A stretch of DNA of 64,000 nt from Conservatibacter flavescens (GCF_002795425.1 NZ_PHHA01000002.1:124001-188000), one strand, 5' to 3'. Shown: positions 44,778-54,337, numbered from the stretch's first letter. Notes: a model not told the origin generated them from the sequence alone. A program made the numbers and translations.

Positions 44778-45368
44778 ATGCAAAATTTGAATAAAAACCA
44801 TAAACTATTTGAAACAAATCCAGCGCTTTTGCAGGATTTTATCGTTTTTGAACAGAAAATAGCACAATTAGCAACCGCAATGAAGTTATCTTTGGCTGAT
44901 TATGAAATTGATCATCTCGCGTTGCGTGTAAATAGTGTCGTGAGCGCAGAGCAGTGGACAACCTTGCTAGGAAAGTGCGGTCATGTATTAAGTCAGAATG
45001 TAATCAATGGGCGGCCAATTTATTTATTTGAATTAGAAGAACCATTGGTATTTTTTGAACAACAGGTTAGAATTATTGAGTTGCCTTATCCTAAGAATAA
45101 AATATACCCCAAAGAAAGTTGGGAACATATTGAAGTGGTAATGCCATTTTTGTTCAAAGAATCAACAGTTGAATGGATGGATCGGATAAAATCGACATAT
45201 TCGTGGAACCATTTGAATCAACTTAAGGTCAAAGTGAGCGAACCAAAGGCGGAAGGGGAACAATTACCTAATCCATCTATAGCAGTGAGCCTTATGGATC
45301 CGCAAAATCATTGTACAATTAAGGTTCACCCTTATTCTATTAAAAAAATTATTGAGGTTTTATCATGA
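44778..45368 (+). CDS. yecM: YecM-family VOC-fold protein
   Basis: A 196-residue protein with the YecM layout: DYEIDHLALRVNSVVSAEQW, NGRPIYLFELEEPL, ELPYPKNKIYPKESWEHIEV, and VSLMDPQNHCTIKVHPYSIK. The fold resembles metal-dependent isomerases and oxygenases of the vicinal-oxygen-chelate class; activity is unknown. Its stop overlaps the next gene's start. A perfect uptake core lies inside at 44973. Confidence 0.85.
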   Translation: MQNLNKNHKLFETNPALLQDFIVFEQKIAQLATAMKLSLADYEIDHLALRVNSVVSAEQWTTLLGKCGHVLSQNVINGRPIYLFELEEPLVFFEQQVRIIELPYPKNKIYPKESWEHIEVVMPFLFKESTVEWMDRIKSTYSWNHLNQLKVKVSEPKAEGEQLPNPSIAVSLMDPQNHCTIKVHPYSIKKIIEVLS

Positions 45369-45829
45369 TGAAAAAAATGACATTAGCTTTAGCAATTATG
45401 ACGAGTGTCGGTTTAGTTGGCTGTGCGAATACTGATATTTATAGCGGAAATGTTTATGAAGGCAATCAAGCCAAAGAAGCGCGTTCTATTAGCTATGGAA
45501 CAATCGTTTCTAGCCGTCCAGTAAAAATTCAAGCTGACAATCAAGGTGTGATTGGTACTGTTGGTGGCGGTGTGTTAGGTGGAATCGCAGGTTCTGGTAT
45601 CGGTGGCGGTACTGGTCAGGCTATTGCAACTGCGGTGGGTGCTGTTGCCGGTGCGGTAATCGGTAGTAAAGTAGAAGAAAAGGCAAGCCAAGTAAATTCA
45701 TTAGAATTAGTGATTAAAAAAGATAACGGTCAAGAAATCGTTGTCGTGCAAAAATATGATGCCTCTTTGACTGTAGGTCGTCGTGTTCGTATTGTAGGTG
45801 GTTCAACTTTGAATGTATCTGCGTTATAA
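45365..45829 (+). CDS. glycine-zipper outer-membrane lipoprotein (SlyB/Pcp family)
   Basis: A 154-residue lipoprotein: lipobox LVGC with Cys20, then a Gly/Ala-rich double zipper of about 40 residues (GVIGTVGGGVLGGIAGSGIG onward), and a C-terminal beta domain (VVQKYDASLTVGRRVRIVGG). H. influenzae has the homologous 15-kDa Pcp lipoprotein; E. coli has SlyB. It supports outer-membrane integrity. Two in-frame ATGs (45365, 45368) are possible. A strong terminator follows. Confidence 0.9.
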   Translation: MMKKMTLALAIMTSVGLVGCANTDIYSGNVYEGNQAKEARSISYGTIVSSRPVKIQADNQGVIGTVGGGVLGGIAGSGIGGGTGQAIATAVGAVAGAVIGSKVEEKASQVNSLELVIKKDNGQEIVVVQKYDASLTVGRRVRIVGGSTLNVSAL

Positions 45830-45838
45830 GAAAATTGC

Positions 45839-45869
45839 ATGGTGGGCAGATAAATGCCCACCATTTTTT
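45839..45869. terminator. terminator of the glycine-zipper lipoprotein gene
   Basis: ATGGTGGGCA (45839-45848) and TGCCCACCAT (45855-45864) form a ten-base-pair stem with a six-base loop followed by TTTTT. The convergent moeB stop lies at its edge. Confidence 0.9.
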
Positions 45870-46590
45870 AGGTCGGTAATTTTATTTCACGAATAGCCAT
45901 ATTCATTCCGTCAATCATCAATAAACGTCCACATAAATTCTTGCCAATATTTAACCGCACTTTAATGGCTTCTAAGGCTTGAATCGTCCCGACTATGCCT
46001 ACAATAGGGGAGAGAACGCCTGCTTCAACGCAGCTTAGGGTATTTTGACCAAATAATTGGCTGACAGAATGATAAGTTGGGGTATTTTCTTCATAAGTAA
46101 ATACTGAAACTTGCCCTTCTAAACGGATCGCTGCCCCAGAAATTAATGGGATTTTTTTGAGTTGGCAAGCGCGATCTAACTGATTGCGGGTTTCAACATT
46201 ATCTGTACAATCTAGCACAACATCAAAATCGGAGACCAATTGTATAAGTTGTGGTTCATCTAAATGTTGGTGAATGGCTTGAATATCAATATGAGGATTC
46301 AATTGGGTTAAACTCAACTTAGCTGACTCGACTTTTGGCATATTTAACCGACTGTCATTATGTAATACTTGACGTTGTAGATTCGATAACGATACGGTAT
46401 CAAAATCTAATAACGTTAAATGACCTATACCCGCAGTCGTGAGATATTGACTTGCGGCACAGCCTAAGCCCCCTAATCCCACTACTAACATACGAGAGCT
46501 TTTTAAGGTTTCTTGTCCCTCAAAATCAATAGACTTTAATACAATTTGGCGATTGTAGCGTAATTCTTCTTGGTAACTTAGTTCTGCCAT
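45868..46590 (-). CDS. moeB: molybdopterin-synthase adenylyltransferase MoeB, without the zinc cysteines
   Basis: A 240-residue E1-like enzyme that adenylates the C-terminal glycine of MoaD. The ATP site VVGLGGLG (36-43), Arg14 in RYNRQ, and Asp130 in DCTDN are in place. In E. coli MoeB a structural zinc is held by Cys172, Cys175 and a C-terminal CxxC. Here residues 172 and 175 are Thr and Ser (PTYHSVS), and the protein ends about nine residues early at REIKLPT, so the C-terminal pair is also gone. It is probably still active but lacks zinc. It lies two bases after moeA in the operon yciU-moeA-moeB. Confidence 0.92.
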   Translation of the reverse strand: MAELSYQEELRYNRQIVLKSIDFEGQETLKSSRMLVVGLGGLGCAASQYLTTAGIGHLTLLDFDTVSLSNLQRQVLHNDSRLNMPKVESAKLSLTQLNPHIDIQAIHQHLDEPQLIQLVSDFDVVLDCTDNVETRNQLDRACQLKKIPLISGAAIRLEGQVSVFTYEENTPTYHSVSQLFGQNTLSCVEAGVLSPIVGIVGTIQALEAIKVRLNIGKNLCGRLLMIDGMNMAIREIKLPT

Positions 46591-46592
46591 AT

Positions 46593-47822
46593 TTATCCTA
46601 ATAAATCACTAAATGGCTCAATAGTGACTGTTTCACCCGCAGAAACATTCCCGCGTTCACGTTCAAGTACAATGAAACAGTTACTTGCCACAAAAGCGCT
46701 AAACATATGCGAACCTTGAAAACCAACGGATTGCACAACGGTCTGTCCTTGCTCATTGACCGAATAAAAACCACGCTGGAAATCTAAGCGGCCTGGCGCT
46801 TTTTTAAGATCGGTTGTAGTAAGTGCGGTTATTTTCTGCGGTTTTTTCCAATCAGTGTGACCTTGTAACTTTTTAATGATAGGTTGAACTAATTGATAAA
46901 AGGTAACGAGTGCAGAAACAGGATTACCAGGTAAACCACAGAACCAAGCTTGGGGAAGTTTGCCGAAAGCGAAAGGTTTGCCCGGTTTTATCGCTAATTT
47001 CCAAAAATTAATTTGTCCAATTTTTTCTAGCACCGTTTTGGTAAAATCAGCTTCACCAACAGATACACCACCACTCGTAATGACGAGATCAGCTTGGGTT
47101 TGTGCCGCTAAAAATGTTTGTTCAAATTGGGCTTCATCATCAGGCAAAATCCCAAAATCTAAGATTTCGCAGTCTAATTTTTCTAACATTAATTTTACTG
47201 CAAAACGGTTTGTGTCATAAATTTGTCCTGTTTGCAGGGGCTGTCCAACGGGGACGAGTTCATCACCAGTGGATAATATAGCCACTTTTAAACGTGGAAA
47301 AACCTTAACCTGTTCAATACCTAATGACGCGAGTAGAGGCAAAGAAAGTGCGGTTAATTTTGCCCCTTTTTTTAATATGACTTCGCCTTGTTTGACATCT
47401 TCACCAATACGGCGAATATTGCTATTTGCTTTGGGTAATGCTTTAAAGCTTACTGTACCATCAGGATTGATCGTGACTTCTTCTTGCATAACGACGGCAT
47501 CGGTTCCGGCTGGAATCATTGCGCCTGTCATGATGCGTACGACACTTTGTGCCGGCCATTCTTGTTCAAAAGGTTGACCAGCAAAAGATTTGCCCGCCAC
47601 AGATAAGGTCAGTGAATTCTTTAAATCAGCTAATCGAACCGCATATCCGTCCATCGCAGAATTATCAAACGAAGGGACATTAATCGGTGAAATGACATCT
47701 TCAGCTAAAATGCGATGTTGCGCATGGGTTAAATTTAAACATTCAATGTGATTACCCTCTGGCAAAGGGAGTTGGCTATCTAATAAATCAAGCGCTTGCT
47801 CAAGGGAAAGTAAACCGTTCAT
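46593..47822 (-). CDS. moeA: molybdopterin molybdenumtransferase MoeA
   Basis: A 409-residue enzyme that inserts molybdate into adenylylated molybdopterin. The N-terminal domain has PSFDNSAMDGYAVR, and GDELV and TSGGVSVGEADFT are molybdopterin-binding loops. KPGKPFAFGKL and CGLPGNPVSALV follow. ATG 47822 is preceded by AGGAG at six bases; the longer frame is not needed. Two perfect uptake cores lie inside (46821, 47346). Two bases separate it from moeB. Confidence 0.96.
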   Translation of the reverse strand: MNGLLSLEQALDLLDSQLPLPEGNHIECLNLTHAQHRILAEDVISPINVPSFDNSAMDGYAVRLADLKNSLTLSVAGKSFAGQPFEQEWPAQSVVRIMTGAMIPAGTDAVVMQEEVTINPDGTVSFKALPKANSNIRRIGEDVKQGEVILKKGAKLTALSLPLLASLGIEQVKVFPRLKVAILSTGDELVPVGQPLQTGQIYDTNRFAVKLMLEKLDCEILDFGILPDDEAQFEQTFLAAQTQADLVITSGGVSVGEADFTKTVLEKIGQINFWKLAIKPGKPFAFGKLPQAWFCGLPGNPVSALVTFYQLVQPIIKKLQGHTDWKKPQKITALTTTDLKKAPGRLDFQRGFYSVNEQGQTVVQSVGFQGSHMFSAFVASNCFIVLERERGNVSAGETVTIEPFSDLLG

Positions 47823-47836
47823 GGTGTCTCCTGATT

Positions 47837-48157
47837 TTATTCTTTCCAAATTACATGATATTCCCGATTTTCTTCATGATGGGAAATGAGGAACTTAGCG
47901 AAAATATCATCCATAATATCGTTATCATTTACTAAACCTATCCACACTTCAGCATAAGCATCGGGATCGATTAGTGTACCGATATGCATATCCCAATCAT
48001 CAGCGGTTTCGACCATTTCCACAGCGCCTCGCTCTTCAAATTGTAAATTGAACAGGAGGATATCTGCTGGGTCAAGATTTTCAGGTGCCATTTCTAGAAA
48101 AATATCATAAGCCAAGTCAATGGCGGTATCGGGATCAAGTTTATGTTGTTCAGTCAT
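47837..48157 (-). CDS. yciU: YciU/DUF440-family acidic protein (HI1450-like DNA mimic)
   Basis: A 106-residue, very acidic protein (for example [20 protein letters not shown], and [18 protein letters not shown]). It matches the UPF0263/DUF440 family, whose H. influenzae member HI1450 has a structure suggesting mimicry of double-stranded DNA and binding to HU. In H. influenzae it also lies beside moeA and moeB. It is the first gene of the operon here, 14 bases before moeA. A perfect uptake core lies upstream (48169-48177). Confidence 0.88.
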   Translation of the reverse strand: MTEQHKLDPDTAIDLAYDIFLEMAPENLDPADILLFNLQFEERGAVEMVETADDWDMHIGTLIDPDAYAEVWIGLVNDNDIMDDIFAKFLISHHEENREYHVIWKE

Positions 48158-48211
48158 AATTATCCTATAAGTGCGGTCGATTTTGTAAAATTTAATAAAT
48201 TATACTCGTGA

Positions 48212-49120
48212 TTAAATTGGGATTGAAGCAAAAAAGACCAGTAAAATCGGTGCAACAAGATTAATAATAAAACCGTAGCTAATGGCCAATGGTACCACTT
48301 CCATTCCACCTGATCGTTGAATAATAGGTAGAGTACAATCAAGGGCAGTAGCGCCTGTAATACCAACAGCGGTGGAGCGATAATGATGCATAAAAAATGG
48401 CACAATAAATAAGCTAATAATTTCTCGTGACAAGTCATTAAAAAACGCGATACTACCGAATACCGCTCCCCAAGCATCGTTTAATACTACACTAGATAAA
48501 GAATACCAGCCAAAACCTGCTGCGATGGCAAGACCTTGAGTAATAGGGAGATTCAAGATTAAGGCTGCGATAACGCCCCCGAGTAAAGACGTCACAATGA
48601 CGATGACTGCAGTGTAAATGCCTCGTTTATTGAAAAATACCTCACGTAGTGAAATACCATTATTGCGTAATTGTATACCGACAAAAAAGATAAGCGTAAT
48701 GAGGACATATGTGCTCGCATTTAATGGTAATAAAAAGATATTCTTAGCAAAAAAACCAACTAGAAAGCCGAGAATCACCATACTGCATAGCTTGAAAGAA
48801 TCAAGTAATAATCGCCAGCGAGGGGGAAGATCTTTGCCTAAGCGAATTAAAGGTCGAGGCGAAAGTTTATCGTAAATCAATAACCCCACAAAATTAAGCC
48901 CTTGAGTGATAAACGCAAAAGTTAATGCTGAAAGTGCAATAATGGGTAATTTACTAGCAAGATCGTCAAGTTGTCCGAGTGAATACCCCATGACAAAAAG
49001 AATCACATAAAGTAATAACATGACAAGTTGATTAATATAATGTAAGAATTTGATGTGATTTGTTTTAATCAAATAACCTAAAAACATGGGGCCTAAGACA
49101 ATGAGCAATCCTTCAATCAT
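48212..49120 (-). CDS. lysO: lysine exporter LysO (YbjE)
   Basis: A 302-residue inner-membrane protein with about eight helices. It has the LysO/DUF340 marks: VLGPMFLGYLIKTN at the start, AAGFGWYSLSSVVLNDAWGA, FFNDLSREIISLFIVPFF, and ATALDCTLPIIQRSGG, which holds conserved charged and polar residues. LysO exports lysine and its analogues. It is divergent from an OLD-family gene, recalling the E. coli ybjE/ybjD neighbourhood. The window thus carries both a riboswitch-controlled lysine importer and an exporter. Confidence 0.88.
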   Translation of the reverse strand: MIEGLLIVLGPMFLGYLIKTNHIKFLHYINQLVMLLLYVILFVMGYSLGQLDDLASKLPIIALSALTFAFITQGLNFVGLLIYDKLSPRPLIRLGKDLPPRWRLLLDSFKLCSMVILGFLVGFFAKNIFLLPLNASTYVLITLIFFVGIQLRNNGISLREVFFNKRGIYTAVIVIVTSLLGGVIAALILNLPITQGLAIAAGFGWYSLSSVVLNDAWGAVFGSIAFFNDLSREIISLFIVPFFMHHYRSTAVGITGATALDCTLPIIQRSGGMEVVPLAISYGFIINLVAPILLVFFASIPI

Positions 49121-49207
49121 AATTAAAATTCGTTTTTTTATTCAATAAATGATAGCCTTAGAGTATAACAAAGTGCGCTTAGTTTTCGAAAAGTTTTTAG
49201 AGGAATT

Positions 49208-50782
49208 ATGTATTTACGACAAATTGAAGTCGTGGGGTTTAGGGGAATTAATCGATTATCTCTGAATTTACGCGCGGATATGGTGCTTATTGGTGAAAAT
49301 GCGTGGGGTAAATCCAGTTTATTGGATGCGTTATGTTTAATTTTGAACCCTACACAGTCTTTATATCAATTTAATTCCGATGATTTCCATTTATGTTATG
49401 CGGAAGACGTTGGGTTGTGTCGCCATATCACTTTGCTATTTACGTTCTCAGAACAGGCTTCTTATGAAACGGGAAATCATGCTAAAGGATTTTATCGCGA
49501 TGTTCTTAGCCCTCATGAAGATGGATTCCAACGTATTTATTTACGGGTGACAGGCGATTTACTTAATGATCAACAAGTTAAAACAGAATATTCATTTTTA
49601 GATGCGCAGGGATTGCCAATTGACGGAATTGATGTTGAGAAATTAGTATTACAATTAATGGCCCATTATCCGGTTTATCGTTTTCGTGATGCGCGGTTAA
49701 AATCCCGCTATCACCATACTCAGTCAGGTTCCAAGATAGATAAAATAGGCGAGTTTGGGGAGGAAATTCACGCAGTATCGCTATTACTACAGTACTACTT
49801 TATTCGACACGATGATTATCCACAATTGCTTAATCAAGTGAAAGATACTACGCAGTTATGGCAAAAAGTGCAATCGCTGTGTCAGAGGTTGCGGCAAGAT
49901 TCAACCTCGCGTTTGCAAAAACAGTTATTCTTATCGCTCTCTTCTTTATTCGCCAATTCATATCAACATACTGTGAAACAGCATGTTAAACCCATTATTT
50001 TATTCGAAGATCCGGAGTCTCGCTTGCATCCGAGAATGTTGGCGATAGCTTGGGAGCTTGCGAATTATTTACCGATTCAACGCATTACCACAACGAATTC
50101 CGTTGAATTACTTTCACAAGTTGACTTACGCTCGATTTGTCGCTTAGTGCGTTATAGTGATAGAACACATGCTTTTCAGTTAGATAAGCATTTAGGCAAA
50201 GAGGAGTTACGTCGGTTAAATTTCCATATCCATTATAATCGTAGCTTGGCGTTATTTTCACGTACTTGGATTCTTGTAGAAGGGGAGACAGAAGTATGGA
50301 TGTTGTCCGAATTAGCAAAATTATTAGAAATTAATTTGGAAATGGAAGGGATTAGGATTGTGGAGTTTGCGCAATCAGGATTACGACCTCTAATAAAATA
50401 TGTACAGGCAATGGGGATTGAATGGTATGTATTAACAGATGGAGACAAAGCGGGTTTGCAATATACGGAATTAGTTAAAAGTATGTTGGGGGAAAATGAG
50501 AATCTCTCTAGTCGTATTACCACGTTGCCCAAGCGAGATATTGAGCATTTCTTTTATGTCGAAGGTTTTGAATCAGTATTTATTCGTCTTGCCCATTGGG
50601 TTGTACAAAAAAATCAATATCTTCCAGCATCAAGAATTATTCAAAAAGCCATTCAGCGCACTTCAAAGCCAGATCTTGCTATCGCTTTATCGAAAGAAAT
50701 GAGAAAACGAGGAAAGCAGTCAATTCCTTCTTTATTTAAACGCTTATTTTCTAAAGTCCTTATTTTAGCAAAAGGCATGTAA
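49208..50782 (+). CDS. ybjD: OLD-family ATP-dependent nuclease (YbjD-like)
   Basis: A 524-residue protein with an N-terminal SMC/RecF-like ATPase and a C-terminal TOPRIM nuclease. The Walker A motif is GENAWGKSS (29-37) and the Walker B region FEDPESRLHPRM. TOPRIM residues are the Glu in LVEGETEVWML and the Asp pair in LTDGDKAG. OLD proteins act in phage exclusion and DNA processing. No UvrD-like helicase partner lies next to it, and dinB follows 73 bases on. Its position opposite lysO resembles E. coli ybjD, suggesting a core gene, not a recent defence insertion. Confidence 0.88.
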   Translation: MYLRQIEVVGFRGINRLSLNLRADMVLIGENAWGKSSLLDALCLILNPTQSLYQFNSDDFHLCYAEDVGLCRHITLLFTFSEQASYETGNHAKGFYRDVLSPHEDGFQRIYLRVTGDLLNDQQVKTEYSFLDAQGLPIDGIDVEKLVLQLMAHYPVYRFRDARLKSRYHHTQSGSKIDKIGEFGEEIHAVSLLLQYYFIRHDDYPQLLNQVKDTTQLWQKVQSLCQRLRQDSTSRLQKQLFLSLSSLFANSYQHTVKQHVKPIILFEDPESRLHPRMLAIAWELANYLPIQRITTTNSVELLSQVDLRSICRLVRYSDRTHAFQLDKHLGKEELRRLNFHIHYNRSLALFSRTWILVEGETEVWMLSELAKLLEINLEMEGIRIVEFAQSGLRPLIKYVQAMGIEWYVLTDGDKAGLQYTELVKSMLGENENLSSRITTLPKRDIEHFFYVEGFESVFIRLAHWVVQKNQYLPASRIIQKAIQRTSKPDLAIALSKEMRKRGKQSIPSLFKRLFSKVLILAKGM

Positions 50783-50785
50783 ATA

Positions 50786-50844
50786 AACTGGTTGTTTATA
50801 CAGTAAAGTGCGGTTAAAATAGAATAAGTTTTTAATCGCACTTT
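50786..50844 (+). promoter_or_regulatory. LexA box and promoter of dinB, containing an uptake signal
   Basis: AACTGGTTGTTTATACAGTA (50786-50805) is a CTG-N10-CAG SOS box. A promoter overlaps it: TTGTTT (50792-50797), a 17-base spacer, and TAAAAT (50815-50820). A perfect uptake core (50806-50814) occupies the end of the spacer, and a near-reverse copy (AATCGCACTTT, ending 50844) follows, so the two could also form a hairpin in DNA. dinB should be SOS-induced. Confidence 0.75.
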
Positions 50845-50855
50845 GAGAGAGTTGT

Positions 50856-51935
50856 ATGGAGAAAGCACGTAAGATTATTCATATTGATATGGATTGTTTT
50901 TATGCGGCTGTCGAAATGAGAGAAGACCCAAGTTTACAAGGTAAACCTGTGGCAGTAGGCGGCTCTCCCTCACAGCGAGGTGTGCTGGCAACTTGTAATT
51001 ATGAAGCCCGTAAGTTTGGCTTGCATAGTGCGATGTCTTCGGCACAAGCGATGAAATATTGTCCAAAACTGATTCTAATTCCCCCGAATTTTGCCTTATA
51101 TCGACAAATATCGACACAAATACATGAAATTTTTCGACGTTATACTACGATTATTGAGCCATTATCTTTAGATGAAGCGTATTTAGACGTGACGGATTGT
51201 GAGCAATGCTCAGGCTCTGCGACATGGATTGCACAGGAAATTCGACAAGCGATTTTTCAAGAATTGAATCTAACCGCTTCTGCAGGCGTAGCCCCCCTTA
51301 AATTTTTAGCTAAAATTGCCTCAGATCAGAATAAACCTAATGGGCAATTTGTCATTACGCCAGAAGACGTACCTGCCTTTGTGCAAACATTAGCATTAAG
51401 GAAAATACCTGGGGTCGGTAAGGTGACGGCTGAAAAATTAATGCGTATGGGGCTACATACCTGTGGAGAGATACAGCGCTATTCAAAACCTAAGTTATTA
51501 GCTGCTTTTGGAAAAATAGGGCAGCGAATTTGGGATTTTAGTCATGGAATTGATGCTCGAGAAGTACAGCCACACCGTGTACGTAAATCCGTTGGTGTGG
51601 AGATGACCTTAGTGGAAGATATTGATACTCTTGAACAAGCTAGATTTATTTTTGATGATCTTTATGAGAAATTGTTAAGTCGATTAAAAAAACATCAGGA
51701 GATTACATTATCCCAACTTAATAAATTAGGGGTAAAGCTAAAGTTTGATGATTTTCAAACAACCACATTAGAAAAAAGTACCATGACTTTTTCCTCTGAA
51801 AGTTTTTGGCAATTATTAACCCAAATATGGCAAAGACGAGTCGGGCGAAAAGTTCGTTTAATTGGTGTTCATGTGCATTTGCCGGATAATACTGAACAAA
51901 ATCGTCAAAAACAAGATCAAATGAGTTTATGGTGA
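50856..51935 (+). CDS. dinB: DNA polymerase IV (DinB)
   Basis: A 359-residue Y-family translesion polymerase. Catalytic Asp11 is in HIDMDCFYAAVE, and Asp106/Glu107 are in SLDEAYLDVT. SAGVAPLKFLAKIASDQNKP is the conserved palm segment; the helix-hairpin-helix and little-finger domains follow from about 180. The length is slightly above the 351 residues of E. coli. The C-terminal end QDQMSLW is a beta-clamp binding motif (QxxLSLF type). Confidence 0.96.
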   Translation: MEKARKIIHIDMDCFYAAVEMREDPSLQGKPVAVGGSPSQRGVLATCNYEARKFGLHSAMSSAQAMKYCPKLILIPPNFALYRQISTQIHEIFRRYTTIIEPLSLDEAYLDVTDCEQCSGSATWIAQEIRQAIFQELNLTASAGVAPLKFLAKIASDQNKPNGQFVITPEDVPAFVQTLALRKIPGVGKVTAEKLMRMGLHTCGEIQRYSKPKLLAAFGKIGQRIWDFSHGIDAREVQPHRVRKSVGVEMTLVEDIDTLEQARFIFDDLYEKLLSRLKKHQEITLSQLNKLGVKLKFDDFQTTTLEKSTMTFSSESFWQLLTQIWQRRVGRKVRLIGVHVHLPDNTEQNRQKQDQMSLW

Positions 51936-52051
51936 GTGGCAGAGAATAAAAATTATGCTAGAATCCCCTTGAAATTTAACAAATTAGTAACCATTTTACC
52001 TGTTAATTACATGTTTTTATCAACCAATCAATTAGGAGAACATTCCCCCTT

Positions 52052-52915
52052 ATGATGCGAATTATTTTGTTTTTAGCCACCAATATGGCGGTCTTGTTTG
52101 TTTTTAATATTATTTTGACTTTAACCGGTATCCAATCTCAAGATGCGATGGGATTGTTGATTATGGCCGCTTTATTTGGTTTTTCGGGGTCATTAATTTC
52201 ACTTTTTATGTCAAAAAGCATGGCAAAACGTTCAGTAGGCGCACAAGTGATTGAAACGCCACGCAATGAACAAGAGCGCTGGCTTTTAGACACTGTTCGT
52301 ACGCAAACCGAACGAGCGGGATTACCTATGCCAGAAGTTGCAATTTATCATTCTGCAGATGTTAATGCATTTGCAACGGGTGCAAGTAAAAATAGCTCAT
52401 TAGTCGCGGTCAGTACAGGATTATTGAATGCGATGACACGTGATGAAGCGGAAGCTGTATTAGCGCATGAGGTGAGCCATATTAAAAGTGGCGATATGGT
52501 AACGATGACCTTATTACAGGGCGTGCTGAATACCTTTGTGATCTTTATTTCTCGTATTATTGCCAATGTGGTATCAAGCAGTCGTGATGGTGAAAGAAGT
52601 TCTGGTATGTATTTTTTAGTTGCGATGGTGCTTGAAGTAGTATTTGGTTTCTTAGCAAGTATTATTGCCATGTGGTTCTCTCGTCATCGTGAATTTAAAG
52701 CAGATGCTGGCGCAGCTGAATTAGCAAGTAAACAAAAAATGATTGCAGCCTTACAACGTCTGCAAAGTTTACACGAGCCACAAGAATTAGAAGGCCAGTT
52801 AGCGGCATTTGCGATTAATGGCAAACGTGGTGGGATTGCTTCACTCTTTATGAGCCACCCACCTCTTGAAAAGCGTATTGAAGCATTAAGAAATTTAGAT
52901 AGCTTAAACGGCTAA
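52052..52915 (+). CDS. htpX: membrane zinc protease HtpX
   Basis: A 287-residue inner-membrane M48 metalloprotease for quality control of membrane proteins. Two N-terminal membrane helices (about 5-25, 33-53) are followed by the zinc motif HEVSH at 139-143 and two further helices. [13 protein letters not shown] supplies the third zinc ligand. Upstream AGGAGAA (52036-52042) serves ATG 52052 or 52055. It ends in a hairpin before epmC. Confidence 0.96.
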   Translation: MMRIILFLATNMAVLFVFNIILTLTGIQSQDAMGLLIMAALFGFSGSLISLFMSKSMAKRSVGAQVIETPRNEQERWLLDTVRTQTERAGLPMPEVAIYHSADVNAFATGASKNSSLVAVSTGLLNAMTRDEAEAVLAHEVSHIKSGDMVTMTLLQGVLNTFVIFISRIIANVVSSSRDGERSSGMYFLVAMVLEVVFGFLASIIAMWFSRHREFKADAGAAELASKQKMIAALQRLQSLHEPQELEGQLAAFAINGKRGGIASLFMSHPPLEKRIEALRNLDSLNG

Positions 52916-52925
52916 GTTTTCATAA

Positions 52926-52955
52926 AATAGGCTCTCATTTGGGAGTCTATTTTTT
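52926..52955 (+). terminator. terminator of htpX
   Basis: AATAGGCTCTC and GGGAGTCTATT form an imperfect stem (one mismatch) followed by TTTTTT. Confidence 0.75.
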
Positions 52956-52965
52956 TAGAGTAATT

Positions 52966-53502
52966 ATGCAACACGATTATAATGATCTCATTTATATTTT
53001 TAATCAATGTTTTGAACAGGCATATAATACCCGTTTAGTCAAAGGCGGAGATGAGCCGATTTATTTGCCCGCCAATGAGCATGTGCCTTATCACGCCATT
53101 TATTTTGCGCGCGGTTTTTATAGTAGTGGGTTACATGAGATTGCGCATTGGTTGGTTGCGGGTGAAGCTCGTCGCCAGTTAGAAGATTTTGGTTACTGGT
53201 ATGAGCCTGATGGACGTAGTCCAGCGCGTCAGCGTGAATTTGAGAAAGTGGAAATTAAACCGCAAGCAATAGAATGGATTTTGTCAGAGGCTGCCGGACT
53301 TCGTTTTTTCGCGAGCCATGATAATATTAATGGGGAACCAGGTGATGCAGCCCCTTTTAAGCAAGCCGTTTATGAACAAGTTAAAACCTATGCAGAAAAA
53401 GGATTGCCTAAGCGAGCTGAACAGATGCGTAAAGCATTATGTGCATTTTACGGCACAGATGATAAGATTGAATTATCAAAATTTGATGTCACTAGAATTT
53501 AA
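52966..53502 (+). CDS. epmC: elongation factor P hydroxylase EpmC (YfcM)
   Basis: A 178-residue enzyme that hydroxylates beta-lysylated elongation factor P. The metal motif HEIAHWLVAGEARR (HExxH at 57-61) and FGYWYEPDGRSPARQREFEK are family hallmarks. ATG 52966 is chosen because the protein then begins MQHDYNDLIYIFNQCF, as family members do. EpmA and EpmB, which add the lysine, are not in this window. Confidence 0.92.
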   Translation: MQHDYNDLIYIFNQCFEQAYNTRLVKGGDEPIYLPANEHVPYHAIYFARGFYSSGLHEIAHWLVAGEARRQLEDFGYWYEPDGRSPARQREFEKVEIKPQAIEWILSEAAGLRFFASHDNINGEPGDAAPFKQAVYEQVKTYAEKGLPKRAEQMRKALCAFYGTDDKIELSKFDVTRI

Positions 53503-53611
53503 TCGGCGTAGCTTTATGACTTTTTAGGCGTTTGATTCTTTTTATATTCCCATTTTGTTATTTTTTCTAGCTTTGCTAGAATAGTCCCTTATTTTTATAG
53601 GAAGCAAAAAC

Positions 53612-54268
53612 ATGAACAACATTTCCCCTGAAGCTGCGAGAGTTCGACAAGCACTACAAGAAAAAGGCATTGAAACTCCCATAATCGAATCCCATAAGAG
53701 TCCACATGAGCGCCGTGAAGGTATTGAAAATCATATGCGAGAAGTGATGAAGCTCATTGGTTTAGATTTAAATGACGATAGTTTGGAAGAAACGCCTAAA
53801 CGCTTAGCAAAGATGTTTGTTGATGAGATTTTTAGTGGTTTAGATTATGCTAATTTCCCGAAAATTACGAATATTGAAAATCGTATGCAAGTGAGTGAGA
53901 TGGTGTTAGTCAATGATGTGACATTAACGAGTACATGTGAACATCATTTTGTTACTATTGATGGGAAAGTTTCTGTTGCATATTACCCTAAAAAATGGGT
54001 AATCGGTTTATCTAAAATTAATCGAGTGGTGAGCTTTTTTGCGCAGCGTCCTCAAGTTCAAGAGCGTTTGACTGAACAAGTGTTACTCGCGTTTCAAACC
54101 ATTTTAGAAACAGATGATGTAGCCGTTTATGTGAAAGCGACACATTTTTGCGTAAAATGTCGCGGTATTAAAGATAGTAATAGTTACACGGTCACATCAG
54201 CATTCGGTGGGGTATTCTTAAATGATCGCGAAACACGCAAAGAATTTTTAACCTTAATTAATAAATAA
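53612..54268 (+). CDS. folE: GTP cyclohydrolase I FolE
   Basis: A 218-residue enzyme for the first step of tetrahydrofolate and pterin synthesis from GTP. The zinc ligands lie in [12 protein letters not shown] (Cys109, His112) and HFCVKCRG (Cys180). [10 protein letters not shown] follows the substrate loop. An N-terminal extension matches the enterobacterial enzyme. It links with folM elsewhere in the window: monapterin is made from a FolE product. Confidence 0.97.
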   Translation: MNNISPEAARVRQALQEKGIETPIIESHKSPHERREGIENHMREVMKLIGLDLNDDSLEETPKRLAKMFVDEIFSGLDYANFPKITNIENRMQVSEMVLVNDVTLTSTCEHHFVTIDGKVSVAYYPKKWVIGLSKINRVVSFFAQRPQVQERLTEQVLLAFQTILETDDVAVYVKATHFCVKCRGIKDSNSYTVTSAFGGVFLNDRETRKEFLTLINK

Positions 54269-54337
54269 TATTGGTTATTTTACGCGACGAATAGTATTAG
54301 TTATAAAGCTATCAACATAGGGATATTATTGATATGT

